From positions 46,659-110,658 of the forward strand of contig NZ_JABDHQ010000010.1 of NCBI RefSeq assembly GCF_018709685.1: a stretch of 64,000 nt of DNA. Direction: 5' to 3'. A model generated the notes under the pieces. It had not been told where the DNA came from. It made no database searches and saw only the letters and a program-made list of their open reading frames with translations. How positions within the stretch are numbered: the stretch's first letter is position 1; the number at the start of each line of letters is the position of its first letter. This DNA is from Akkermansia muciniphila (GTDB taxonomy: Bacteria; Verrucomicrobiota; Verrucomicrobiia; Verrucomicrobiales; Akkermansiaceae). The translations under genes were made by a program, and so were the position numbers. This document shows, piece by piece, positions 43,616 through 52,991 of this stretch.

Positions 43616-44652
43616 TTTGCCAGGATTCTTTTAATGGCTGCGAGAAGCAGGTACAAACCGGGCACAAAGCCCAATTTCGCGTTCAGGAAAAACACCTTCC
43701 AGTGCGGCGGCAGGGGGGCCAGGGGCAGGCTTTTCACCGCCGCCCGGCACCAGTCCCGTTTCAGGAGGGTACGGAGCATGCCGCATTTCACCAGGGCAGA
43801 CCCCGGGGCGTCGCAGATGTTCAGGCCCAGGAAAATGAGGGAAACGGCCCTGCGGTTCCGCAACGCGCGTTCAGCTTCCGGAGAGGCCCCGTTTTCCTGC
43901 ACATGCCGGCCCATCCTCCGGAAGAGTTCCTCCCACTGGGCGGTCAGAGCAGGCTTGTACCGCTTGGTCAGGGCTCCCGCCGCCGTCTTCCTGTAATGGT
44001 AGAAGGTGGTGGGGATATACACCGCCCTGCGGGCCGCGCCGAACAGGGAGAGGTTGCACAGCACGTCTTCCGCGGAGCCGATGAGGGCCGTATCCACAAA
44101 GGGCGCCTTCCCCTCCCGGAACAGGGCGCGCCTGTAAAGCTTGCCCCAGGCCGTGCCGTAGGAATCCAGCCGTTCCGGACAAGCCAGTTCGGCCCCGTCC
44201 GGTCCCAGAAGCCTGTTCCTCAACCAGACCATGGTTTCCCCTTCAAATACCCGTTCCTCCGGCCAGAACCGCACCGGGGAGGAAGCCGTTTCATATTCCC
44301 TGGCATAGCTCCAGAAGACGATGTCCGCTTCCCCCCGTTCCATGGCTTCCACGGCGTCCGCGCACGCATGCCCGTCCAGCCAGTCGTCCGCGTCCACAAA
44401 CATCACGTATTCCCCCTCCGCCAGTTCCAGCCCGGCATTGCGGGAGGCGGAAAGCCCGGAGTTCGTGCGGCAAACCACCTTCACACGTCCATCCCTGCGG
44501 GCCAATTCTTCCAGCAGCTTCCCCGTGCCGTCCGTGGAGCCGTCATTCACGCAGATCACCTGGATGTTCCGGTACGTCTGGTTCAGGATGCTTTCCATGC
44601 AGCGGGACAGGTAGGCCTCCGCATTATAAACGGGAACAATGACGGAGATCAT
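43612..44652 (-). CDS. family 2 glycosyltransferase
   Basis: 346 residues from the ATG at 44652 (MISVIVPVYNAEAYLSRCM). Nucleotide and metal sites are CVNDGSTDGT and FVDADDWLDG. The C-terminal half resembles the enzyme at 39361 in order and spacing (YGTAWGKLYRR), so the two may be distant paralogs. It overlaps the upstream GT4 by four bases. Confidence 0.88.
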   Translation of the reverse strand: MISVIVPVYNAEAYLSRCMESILNQTYRNIQVICVNDGSTDGTGKLLEELARRDGRVKVVCRTNSGLSASRNAGLELAEGEYVMFVDADDWLDGHACADAVEAMERGEADIVFWSYAREYETASSPVRFWPEERVFEGETMVWLRNRLLGPDGAELACPERLDSYGTAWGKLYRRALFREGKAPFVDTALIGSAEDVLCNLSLFGAARRAVYIPTTFYHYRKTAAGALTKRYKPALTAQWEELFRRMGRHVQENGASPEAERALRNRRAVSLIFLGLNICDAPGSALVKCGMLRTLLKRDWCRAAVKSLPLAPLPPHWKVFFLNAKLGFVPGLYLLLAAIKRILAK

Positions 44653-45764
44653 GAACGCCCTCCCTTCTTTTCTTCCAGCACGCGGGTGAACAGGGCGTCC
44701 CACCGGGCCGCCACCGTCTCCGCCGCGTAGCGCTTCACATTCTCCCGCGCCTTCGCGGCCATGGAGGCGCGCAACGCATCATCCCCCATCAGGCGTTCCA
44801 GCGCGGAGGCCAGTTCCGGAACGTTCCCCGCTTCCGCCAGCAGGCCGTCCTCCCCGTGGCGGATAATGTCCCCGGGACCGCAGGGGCAGTCAAAGGCCAC
44901 GCACGGCACGCCGCACGCCATCGCCTCCGCCAGCATCATGCCGAATCCTTCATAGCGGGAAGACATCGCACAGATGGAAGAGGCCAGGTACTCCCGCATG
45001 ATTTCCCGCGTGGGCGGATGCAGCAGGAAGCTCCCTTCCAGCCCCGCGGCCCGTATCTCCTTCCTCAGCTCTCCTCCGTCCTTTTCCGCTCCGAACAAAT
45101 CCAGTTTCCAATCCGGGAATTTTCCGTGCACTTCCTTCCATGCACGGAGCAGCGCCCCATAATTTTTCTGGGGAGAAATCTTGCCGACGGCAATCACCCG
45201 CCTTTCCTGCCCGGAAGAAGGAACGTCCGGATAAAACGGCAGCGGATTGGGAATCACCTCCACATTGTCCATGGGCCACTCCCCCCTGTTTCCGGGGGTG
45301 AGCACCACAAAGCGGGGGAACATTCCCCCCAGCAGGCGCATGGCGGCAAATTCCACGCCCATGAGGACCGGGAATTTCTTCCCTTCCGCCTGAATCAGCC
45401 GGGACACATGGCGTTCATAAACCACCGGACACCGGAAACCCTTCACCAGAAAGGGAATCCAGAATCCCTTGAACCCGTCGTCACAGACGGCTATCACGTC
45501 CGGACTCACCTTGCGCACCGCCTCTCTGATTCCGCGCGCCCAGGCCGTCAAACGTGCGGCGGGGCCGCCCTGCATGCGCACGTCATGAAGGCGGATGCCC
45601 GGAAAAAAGTCGTAAAAGGGCTCCCTGCCCTCTTCATTCAGCGTCAGCACGTGGATTTCATCCCCGTATTTTTCCGCAAGCAGGCGTGTGCGGACGGAGA
45701 GCACGCGCTCCAGCCCTCCCGCTCCGGCAATTCCATTGGTGATGTACAGCAGGCGTCTTCCCAT
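44649..45764 (-). CDS. family 4 glycosyltransferase
   Basis: 371 residues, GT-B. The opening is LLYITNGIAGAGGLERVLS. The donor motif YEGFGMMLAEAMACGVPCVAF, with FDCPCGPGDII after it, is nearly the same as in the enzyme at 40441 (FECPCGPRDVI), so these two are probably related by duplication. It is separated from the next upstream gene by one base. Confidence 0.88.
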   Translation of the reverse strand: MGRRLLYITNGIAGAGGLERVLSVRTRLLAEKYGDEIHVLTLNEEGREPFYDFFPGIRLHDVRMQGGPAARLTAWARGIREAVRKVSPDVIAVCDDGFKGFWIPFLVKGFRCPVVYERHVSRLIQAEGKKFPVLMGVEFAAMRLLGGMFPRFVVLTPGNRGEWPMDNVEVIPNPLPFYPDVPSSGQERRVIAVGKISPQKNYGALLRAWKEVHGKFPDWKLDLFGAEKDGGELRKEIRAAGLEGSFLLHPPTREIMREYLASSICAMSSRYEGFGMMLAEAMACGVPCVAFDCPCGPGDIIRHGEDGLLAEAGNVPELASALERLMGDDALRASMAAKARENVKRYAAETVAARWDALFTRVLEEKKGGRS

Positions 45765-45765
45765 G

Positions 45766-46953
45766 TCAGATCAATTCCTCTAGTTTCAGGATTTCATCAC
45801 GGTTGCCGTAGTCCCTCCTGCGGCATTCCGCAGAGAGGCTTTCCAGACGCGCGGCGTCGTTCAGCAGGCGGAACAGCTCCACGGCGGCGCCCTCCTCCTC
45901 ATTCGGAATAATCAGGCCGTCCACGCCGTCTTCCAGATGCCCGGCAGAGGTCGGGAACCGGGTGACTGCCACGGGGCGCCCCAGAATCTGCGCCTCCCTC
46001 ACCGCCACGGCCTTTCCTTCATACCGGGACGGCTGGACGTACAGGTCGCAGGCAGCCATATACGGGTAGGGATTGGCCTTCTTCCCCAGAATGATGACGT
46101 GCTCCTCCATGCCGCAGTCTCTTATTTCCCGGCGCAGGGACGCTTCATCCCCGTAGCCGATGAGATGCCAGCGGAGCCGCTCCATGCCCAGGCCCACAAG
46201 GCGCGCGGCCAGCCTGACGGCGCGGTCCATCCCCTTGGCATGGGAAAACCTTCCCACGGTGCACAGGCAGGGAGAGCCGCCCATCACTCCGGAGACGTCC
46301 TCCAGCGCCGCCTGCTCCCGCACCCCTTCCGGGGAAACGATGTTTTCCATCTGCACCAGCCTGCCTTCCAGCTCCGGGAAGCGGGACAGGAAGCCCCTTC
46401 CCGCCTGCGGGGAGATGGAAATGATGTGGTCATAAGCGCGCCACACCGGAAGTTCCCGTTCCACATTGATGCCTATGGAAGAGTAGTCCGTATGAATCCA
46501 GGCTATTTTCCTGCGGGCGCGCACCTTGTCCCGAACGATGCGGTGGGGCGTCAGGAAACTGATGGCAAGATCGTACACGCCCAGCTTCTTCAGGGAGGGG
46601 AGGAAGGGGGAGACCGCCGCCGCCGCATCGTCAAAGACGGCGTAGTTTTCCGGGCCGTCCAGCCGTTTTCCAAACCTTGCGGAGCGCCATTTGGCCCACA
46701 GGCGCGCTCCGGCAATGCCCAGCCTCCCTTCCAGCAGAATGTCTTTCAGAGGCCGGGAAATGGCGCGGTAGGCGGGCAGCTCCGGCAGCAGGTTCACCTT
46801 GGACGGAATAAGCGGCATCAGCTCCCCGGAATGGCGGTAGACGAACAGGTCCACCTGGAAGCGGGAGGCGTCCAGCGCGTCCAGCAGCCCCAGGAGGGCG
46901 CGTTCCGCTCCCCCCAGCTCCATGTACTGAATAGCTATAAAGATACGTTTCAT
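45766..46953 (-). CDS. family 4 glycosyltransferase
   Basis: 395 residues from the ATG at 46953 (MKRIFIAIQYMELGGAERALL); an ATG six bases upstream is possible too. Second-domain motifs are CTVGRFSHAKGMDRAV, and the donor site is YEGKAVAVREAQILGRPVAV, an E-x7-E variant. It starts with the four-base ATGA overlap used through the operon, directly after the flippase. Confidence 0.87.
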   Translation of the reverse strand: MKRIFIAIQYMELGGAERALLGLLDALDASRFQVDLFVYRHSGELMPLIPSKVNLLPELPAYRAISRPLKDILLEGRLGIAGARLWAKWRSARFGKRLDGPENYAVFDDAAAAVSPFLPSLKKLGVYDLAISFLTPHRIVRDKVRARRKIAWIHTDYSSIGINVERELPVWRAYDHIISISPQAGRGFLSRFPELEGRLVQMENIVSPEGVREQAALEDVSGVMGGSPCLCTVGRFSHAKGMDRAVRLAARLVGLGMERLRWHLIGYGDEASLRREIRDCGMEEHVIILGKKANPYPYMAACDLYVQPSRYEGKAVAVREAQILGRPVAVTRFPTSAGHLEDGVDGLIIPNEEEGAAVELFRLLNDAARLESLSAECRRRDYGNRDEILKLEELI

Positions 46954-48464
46954 CTGCATACCAGCGTGCGCATGTGGCCCATCAGGCCGCGGAAGGGCCC
47001 CGTCCGGAACAGGAGAAGGACGTACAGCCCCAGCGGAACGGCAACGGAAATGCCCCCCCACAGGAACAGATCGGCCAGGGGGGAGGAAAAATAGGAACGG
47101 GAACAGAGAGGGTACGTCAGCGCATACCCCGCCGCCGCCAGCAGCAGGTACCACCCGTACGTGATGAAGTACCGCCTCAGCGGCTGGTGGAACACATGCT
47201 TGTACACCAGGCGGGGGAATTGCCAGACGCCGATGGAAAGAAGGCTGAGCGTCGCCGCCAGCAGCACGCCCGCAATGCCCCACCACTGCACCAGCGTAAC
47301 GGACAGGATGACGTTGATCACGCCCTGGAGAAGGGGGGAGTAGCGGTCCTGGTGGAAGATGCCCGCCTTGGTCTTGAACACCATGGCGGAACGCCGCATG
47401 CCCACCACGAAGAAGTTCAGGATGATGACGAACGAGCACGCGCCGGACAAGATGTAGTCCGGCCCCAGCCACCAGGAAATGAACGGGTTCAGCGTGTTCA
47501 GCAGAACGATGGAGGCCACCCCGCAAATCAGGAAGTTGATCAGGAAGACCCTTCTGAAAATTTCATACACATGGCTCCTGTCCTCACTGGCAATCAGGTT
47601 TCCCACGCTTTCCGCCATGCTGTTGATCACCTGCATGATGAAGGTGGAGATGGTCCCCACCACCAGCATGTAGTTGGAATAGAAGCCCACCGCCGCCAGC
47701 CCCACGAAGCTGGAGATGACGATGTTGCTGGTGGAGTGCATGAAGTACCCGCCCACGCTGTGCAGGAACAGCGCCTTGACGTTGACCACAATCTGGCTTT
47801 TCGTCACGGCGTCCAGCGCATACGCCGCCCTGCTTTTCACATAGGGGTACAGGGCGTCCACCTTGCGCACCATGGCCACGTTGAACCCCGCCAGGAACAG
47901 GGATTCCACCACCAGGTACAGCACGTAGTTGGCCGTATAGTACAGGATGGCCAGCTTGGACAGGTTCAGTCCCACCTGGTACACGAAGTTGATGGTCCCC
48001 AGCCTGTAGTTCTTCTGGTCCGCATTGATCAGGGAATTCTTGTACGCCGTCAGGTACGGCAGGATGGAGTTGAAGACGAAGATGAAATACACCAGCGTCA
48101 GGTAGTCCAGGTGCCCCTCGTCCTTGATGAAGCAGCCCAGGAACGGATACAGGCCCAGGCACAGGACCAGCACGGCGGCGGCAATGATGCGGTACACCTT
48201 GCGGTAAAATTGCAGCAGGGCCAGAATCCGCGGCTGGTCATTCTCCGCCAGCGGCTTGTAAAGGTGAAAAACCACGCTGGTTCCAAAACCGGATTCCAGC
48301 AGCGTGACAGCAGCCAGGATGTTGGTCAGCAAGCCGTTGAGGCCCAGGTACTCCACCCCGATCTCATTGACGAACAGCTTGCGCGTCACAAAGCCCAGCA
48401 GGGTCATGGTGACCATCAGACTGATGGTCACCAGAAAATTCTTGCCGGAATTCAGCGTCCTCAT
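46950..48464 (-). CDS. Wzx-type lipid-linked oligosaccharide flippase
   Basis: 504 residues from the ATG at 48464, with 12-14 predicted membrane segments typical of the polysaccharide-transport (MATE/MOP) exporters. The N-terminal LFVNEIGVEYLGLNGLLTNI is characteristic of these flippases. It would move the undecaprenyl-linked repeat unit across the inner membrane for the polymerase at 62837. Overlaps by four bases at both ends. Confidence 0.88.
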   Translation of the reverse strand: MRTLNSGKNFLVTISLMVTMTLLGFVTRKLFVNEIGVEYLGLNGLLTNILAAVTLLESGFGTSVVFHLYKPLAENDQPRILALLQFYRKVYRIIAAAVLVLCLGLYPFLGCFIKDEGHLDYLTLVYFIFVFNSILPYLTAYKNSLINADQKNYRLGTINFVYQVGLNLSKLAILYYTANYVLYLVVESLFLAGFNVAMVRKVDALYPYVKSRAAYALDAVTKSQIVVNVKALFLHSVGGYFMHSTSNIVISSFVGLAAVGFYSNYMLVVGTISTFIMQVINSMAESVGNLIASEDRSHVYEIFRRVFLINFLICGVASIVLLNTLNPFISWWLGPDYILSGACSFVIILNFFVVGMRRSAMVFKTKAGIFHQDRYSPLLQGVINVILSVTLVQWWGIAGVLLAATLSLLSIGVWQFPRLVYKHVFHQPLRRYFITYGWYLLLAAAGYALTYPLCSRSYFSSPLADLFLWGGISVAVPLGLYVLLLFRTGPFRGLMGHMRTLVCR

Positions 48465-49651
48465 GCCCCGCGTTCCTCCCGGTTCAGTTCCACGCCCAGC
48501 CGCAGGGCCATTCCCTGGGCAAAGGGCATCAGATTCCACACGTCGGAATACATGCCTATTCCCTTGGTGTCCCCCTGGCACATGTCCAGCACGCCGTTGC
48601 GGCGCGTCACCCCCATCAGCGCTTTTTCCGCACGGAACGCGGCTTCCAGAAAACGCTCTTCCCCGGAGATGCGGAAGGCCGTCAGCAACAGCAGGCCCAG
48701 CAGGGCCGTTCCGGAGGATTCAAACACGGATTCCGGCCTGGCGGCCATCCAGCCGAAGCCGCCGTTCTTTTTCTGCAGGGGAAGCAGTTCTTCCGCCAGC
48801 GCCAGAATGCGCCGCGCCATTCCTTCCGCCTCCGGCCTGCCGTGCAGGGACATCAGGCGGTACAGCTCACACAGACCCAGCGCATACCAGCCGATGCCGC
48901 GGGACCAGTCATACAGCCCCAGCGGATAGCCGCGCTCCATCTCAAACCCGTGGGCCGGGAAGGAGGAATCCGGCAGCAGAGCCACATCATATTCCTCCAC
49001 CTGCCTCACCGCCAGGTTCCAGTATTCCTCATTCCCCGTACGCACCGCGCAGGCGGCGGCCAGCGGACACGCCAGGCCGATGGTATCCACGTAACGCATG
49101 CCGGGCTGCCTGCGCCTGTAGGCCAGGGTCCCCGCCTCCGTCCGGAGGGATTCCAGCAGCGCGGCGGAAGCCTCCGCCACCTGCGCCGCCCCGCGGCAGC
49201 CGGCTTCCAGAACGGCGTAATCCAGCAGCAGGCGGTCCACCTCCCACCGTTCCGGGTCCGGGGCCTCCAGATAATTTTTCACCAGTTCATGTTCTTCCAG
49301 CCTGCGGCGCAGCGTTTCTCCCAACGCCTCATCCTTCCTGTCCGCGGCATAGGCATTCAGGCCCAGGAAAAGTCCCGCCGCCTGCCATCCCTGGATGGCG
49401 GTATCCGCATACGTTCCGCGCACCATTTCCCACAGGATGCGCCTGCCCTGGTCCTTCCGGGGCACGGCGGGCATGCGCCGCGTCCATGACAAGGCCGTCC
49501 GGGCAAGGGCCTCCTGCCACGCGCGCCGGTCCTGCCAGCGCCCGATGCGCACGCGGCCCGCCAGCGTTCCCATGAAGCGCCAGGCATCCACGCAGACCAC
49601 AGCCAGGGCCAGCAGGAGCAGGACAGATGCTATGGAAACATAAAAAGTCAT
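48461..49651 (-). CDS. membrane-anchored GH88/GH105-like glycoside hydrolase
   Basis: 396 residues. A membrane anchor (VSIASVLLLLALAVVCVDAW) precedes an alpha/alpha-barrel domain of the unsaturated-glucuronyl/rhamnogalacturonyl hydrolase type. Typical segments are DTIGLACPLAA, YDWSRGIGWYALGLCELY and GDTKGIGMYSD. These enzymes remove unsaturated uronic acids left by polysaccharide lyases. In a biosynthetic operon it more likely trims or edits the nascent glycan, or degrades mis-made chains. The active-site Asp residues are plausible but I cannot confirm each one. Confidence 0.78.
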   Translation of the reverse strand: MTFYVSIASVLLLLALAVVCVDAWRFMGTLAGRVRIGRWQDRRAWQEALARTALSWTRRMPAVPRKDQGRRILWEMVRGTYADTAIQGWQAAGLFLGLNAYAADRKDEALGETLRRRLEEHELVKNYLEAPDPERWEVDRLLLDYAVLEAGCRGAAQVAEASAALLESLRTEAGTLAYRRRQPGMRYVDTIGLACPLAAACAVRTGNEEYWNLAVRQVEEYDVALLPDSSFPAHGFEMERGYPLGLYDWSRGIGWYALGLCELYRLMSLHGRPEAEGMARRILALAEELLPLQKKNGGFGWMAARPESVFESSGTALLGLLLLTAFRISGEERFLEAAFRAEKALMGVTRRNGVLDMCQGDTKGIGMYSDVWNLMPFAQGMALRLGVELNREERGA

Positions 49652-50817
49652 GGCCGTTTCAACAGGGCTGCCAATTCCTCCGGCAGCCGGTTCAGGCGTT
49701 CCCGGTACGCGGGAAGCTTCTCCGCGTACACGGATTTCATCTCATCCTCACGTTCCATCATCCGGACAAATGCCTTACACAGTTCATCCGGGGCGTCCAG
49801 CGCCTGCACGGGCAGCACATGGCCGTCTTCCGTGCCGAACAAATCGCGGGCAATCCCCCGGGCCTTCACGGAATATCCCACCACCAGAGCCGGAACGCCC
49901 GTGGAATACGCGGCAATGGAGGCGTGCGTGCGCGCGGCCACCAGAAAACGGCACCGGGAAATGTATCCCTTCAATTCCTCGCAGGGAGCATCCCCGACCA
50001 TCACGACGCGGCCCGTATGCCGGAAACGGCCGTACAGTTCCTCCAGCGGTTTCCGGTCATCATTGCCGGGCCACACCACATGGGGAATCAGGGCCACATT
50101 CATCTCCGTAGCGTCCAGCACGTATTCCATGAGCCGCGCGTAATTTTCCATCACGGCCCCGGCCCGTCCCTCATGGCCGATGACCAGGGGACTGACGTTG
50201 ACGCCAACCATGCTCCCCTCCCTCCAGCCTTCCGGAAGGGCAGCCTCCCCTACGGGCAGGGCGAACGCAGGGTCCGGATACAGCACCGTGCGGGGGCACC
50301 CGCATTCCCGCAGAGCGTCACAAGTGAGAGATTCCCGCGCCACAATCAGGTCAAAAGCCTTGAGGTCCTCCAGCATGGCCCCCTTCATGTCCTCCCGTTC
50401 CAGGGAGCACCCCCATAGGACGGCAGGCGCCCCGGCACGGCGCAGCAGGTCATTCTGCAAATAGATATGCACGGGCTCCCCGTAACAGTAATTGTCCCCT
50501 CCGCCGCACAGGGCCAGGGAGGCGTCCCGCCCCTCTTCCGCAATGCCGCGGAAGGCAAGCCGGTCAAAGGCATCCCGCACGCCCATCACATGCCGCCGCA
50601 TCCACGCCGCCACATATCCGGCGGAACATCTCCGGATGGGCCTCTGTTCCGGCAGCACACGCACCGTCCGGTCCAGGCCGTAGTGCCTGTCTTCCCCGCA
50701 CGCGGAGGAAAACAAAACGCCCTCTTCAGGCCGGAGCAGCAGCATCGTGGACCTGACGATCGCCTCGCAGCCGTGGTTGCCGCTTCCTCCATGGGGATAT
50801 AAAAGAATCTTATGCAT
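49648..50817 (-). CDS. polysaccharide pyruvyl transferase family protein
   Basis: 389 residues from the ATG at 50817. The opening MHKILLYPHGGSGNHGCEAI and the later GGGDNYC, ARESLTCDALRECG, ARTHASIAAYSTGVPALVVGYS and KARGIARDLFG are the signatures of the CsaB/WcaK pyruvyl-transferase family. These enzymes use phosphoenolpyruvate to form a ketal on a sugar and so make the glycan acidic. It overlaps the hydrolase by four bases and follows a GT2 by 11 bases. Confidence 0.88.
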   Translation of the reverse strand: MHKILLYPHGGSGNHGCEAIVRSTMLLLRPEEGVLFSSACGEDRHYGLDRTVRVLPEQRPIRRCSAGYVAAWMRRHVMGVRDAFDRLAFRGIAEEGRDASLALCGGGDNYCYGEPVHIYLQNDLLRRAGAPAVLWGCSLEREDMKGAMLEDLKAFDLIVARESLTCDALRECGCPRTVLYPDPAFALPVGEAALPEGWREGSMVGVNVSPLVIGHEGRAGAVMENYARLMEYVLDATEMNVALIPHVVWPGNDDRKPLEELYGRFRHTGRVVMVGDAPCEELKGYISRCRFLVAARTHASIAAYSTGVPALVVGYSVKARGIARDLFGTEDGHVLPVQALDAPDELCKAFVRMMEREDEMKSVYAEKLPAYRERLNRLPEELAALLKRP

Positions 50818-50828
50818 GCCAATCCTAT

Positions 50829-51836
50829 CTATTTTTTCCGGGCCAGGGCCCCTTCCATCAGCAGGAACAGGCTGAAGGGCCAGCGGTTGAACAAACAAAC
50901 GCTCATCCACTTAGGGCAGTGGAACACATCGGGATAAGCGCGCAGCAGGTTGTTTTCCGGCGTTCCTACAATGGACCGCACCGCCCGCATGCGCCCCATC
51001 AGGCCGTAGTGCTCCCGAAAACGGTATATTTCAAACAGGGAGTTGTACACCAGCCCCCACCAGCGGAACGCCAGGTACCTCTCCACCTTCTCCCCCTCCA
51101 GCCTCCGGGTGTGGAAATACTTCCGTTCCAGGCGGAACTGCCGGACAATCCAGATGAATTTTTCCGGGACAAACCGTGTGGACAGGGTTCCTTCCTCCGC
51201 CCTGCGGTAAAAATAGCCGGCCTTGTCCACCGTTCTCAAACGCCTGATGTATTTCAGGTACGCCATGTTGAACATCAGGTCCTCCCCGTAGGAGACGTCC
51301 TCCGGAAAACAGATGGAGTGCCGGGCCAGCAGGGTGCGCCTGTACAGCTTCACCACCGGGCCAAAGAGTAGGAAGGAGCGGAACAGCCGTACCCAGGCTT
51401 CCTCCTCTCCGGGCCTGGCATCCAGTTCCACGGGCTGCGGCACCGTCACTTCATCCTTCTTCCCGGCGCGGACGGAGCGCAGCCCCTCCACCACCAGGTC
51501 GCAGGCCCCGTCCTCCACGGCGGAGACCAGTTCCTGAAGGTAGGTGGACGTCACCCAGTCATCCCCGTCAATGAAGCACAGCCAGCGCCCGTCCGTTTCC
51601 CTCATGCCGCGGTTTCTGGCGGCGGAGACTCCCATGTTCCTGTCCAGATGGATGACCCGGACGCGCCTGTCCCCGGAAGCCAGCCTGTCGCACAGCGGAC
51701 CGCTTCCGTCCGTGGAACCGTCATCCACCAGGCAGACGTCAAAATCCGTGAAGGTCTGTCCCAGCACGGAGCACACGCATTTTTCAAGAAAACGCGCGGC
51801 GTTGAACACGGGAATAATAACGGATACGGAGGGCAT
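50829..51836 (-). CDS. family 2 glycosyltransferase
   Basis: 335 residues, GT-A. Motifs are VSVIIPVFNAARFLEKCV, CLVDDGSTDGS and FIDGDDWV. A long basic and aromatic C-terminal part (FRLERKYFHTRRLEG) is typical of GT2 enzymes that work on lipid-linked acceptors. Small gaps of about 6-11 bases separate it from its neighbours. Confidence 0.88.
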   Translation of the reverse strand: MPSVSVIIPVFNAARFLEKCVCSVLGQTFTDFDVCLVDDGSTDGSGPLCDRLASGDRRVRVIHLDRNMGVSAARNRGMRETDGRWLCFIDGDDWVTSTYLQELVSAVEDGACDLVVEGLRSVRAGKKDEVTVPQPVELDARPGEEEAWVRLFRSFLLFGPVVKLYRRTLLARHSICFPEDVSYGEDLMFNMAYLKYIRRLRTVDKAGYFYRRAEEGTLSTRFVPEKFIWIVRQFRLERKYFHTRRLEGEKVERYLAFRWWGLVYNSLFEIYRFREHYGLMGRMRAVRSIVGTPENNLLRAYPDVFHCPKWMSVCLFNRWPFSLFLLMEGALARKK

Positions 51837-51842
51837 GGCTAT

Positions 51843-52991
51843 TCAACGCGTTTCTTCAAAAAGCCGTTTCACGGCATTCATCTGTTCATCCAGGTCAAAC
51901 CGGCTTCCGCCGCGGAGCGCGCGCCCGCGGTAGTCCCGGTGGTCAGCCTTTCCCGTCAGAATATCTTCCAGGGCACGGTAAAGCCCCAGCACATGGTTCT
52001 CCGCAACCAGCCCGAATTCCCCGTCTCCCAGTTGTTCCCGGACTCCGGAACAGAGGGTGGCCGCCACGGGCGTGCCGAGGATCAGGCTCTCGGAAATCAC
52101 GGTGGAATACCCCTCGCTGCGGGAGGAACAAACCAGCCAGTCCGCCGCCTTCACGTAGGGATACGGATTTTCCCGGTGCCCCAGCAGCGTGATCCTGTCC
52201 TGCAAATTCCCCTCCGCGATCATGGTTTCCAGCGTTTCCCTCTCCGGTCCCTCTCCCAGAATCCAGAGGTGGAAGGAGAAGCCCTCCCGCGCCAGGTAGC
52301 GGCAGGCCGTCACCAGCCGGTCAAAACCCTTCTGCGGAACAAGCCGCCCCGAGGCGCAGAAAAGCACCGTCCCGTCCGGACGTTCCGGAACGGATTCCAC
52401 GGCTTTATCCCTGATGCGCGGAACATCCACGGGGTTGTAAACCACCCGCGCATCCTGCAAAGGCCCCATCAGCTCCAGCAGGGATTCCCGGACATTCCGG
52501 GAGACGCAGGCCACCGTGTCAAAACAGCGGTAGACGGCTTTTTCCTCTTCAGCGTTCCGGTAGGCGGGAAGCGTCCAGTGGTTGGCGCCCAGGTCAATGT
52601 GGACCCAGGCCAGCTTACGGCTTCCGACATGGGGGGAGCCTCCGGCTATCCGCGTGGCGTAGCCTTCAATGAAGGCCGCCTCCACATCATAGGTTCCGCG
52701 GATGAACAGGCGGTAGAAGACGGAGGGGGGAAAATGCCTGTAAACCAGCAATTTCAGCCCGTTCCTGACCTTGACCCGCAGGCGGCTCCACGGCCCGTCC
52801 TCCTCCCGGAGGGCATCAAATAAAAACCGGACGGAGACATTCCGGGGGTAGCCGGACGGAATGTCCTCCTTCTTAATGGAATAAACGACCACCTCCCACT
52901 GGTCCCCGTTCCAGCGGTTCAGCAGGGTTTGCAGAATCTTTTCCGCCCCTCCGCCAGACAGGCTGTTGACAAAAAAGGCTACTTTCTTCAT
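51843..52991 (-). CDS. family 4 glycosyltransferase
   Basis: 382 residues, GT-B. The opening is KVAFFVNSLSGGGAEKILQTL, the domain boundary is ASGRLVPQKGFDRLV, and the donor motif is CSSRSEGYSTVISESLILGTP, followed by CSGVREQLGDGEFG. The last part is nearly repeated in the next gene (CSGVREQLGMGRFG), so the pair at 51843 and 52988 looks like a tandem duplication. It overlaps that gene by four bases. Confidence 0.88.
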   Translation of the reverse strand: MKKVAFFVNSLSGGGAEKILQTLLNRWNGDQWEVVVYSIKKEDIPSGYPRNVSVRFLFDALREEDGPWSRLRVKVRNGLKLLVYRHFPPSVFYRLFIRGTYDVEAAFIEGYATRIAGGSPHVGSRKLAWVHIDLGANHWTLPAYRNAEEEKAVYRCFDTVACVSRNVRESLLELMGPLQDARVVYNPVDVPRIRDKAVESVPERPDGTVLFCASGRLVPQKGFDRLVTACRYLAREGFSFHLWILGEGPERETLETMIAEGNLQDRITLLGHRENPYPYVKAADWLVCSSRSEGYSTVISESLILGTPVAATLCSGVREQLGDGEFGLVAENHVLGLYRALEDILTGKADHRDYRGRALRGGSRFDLDEQMNAVKRLFEETR

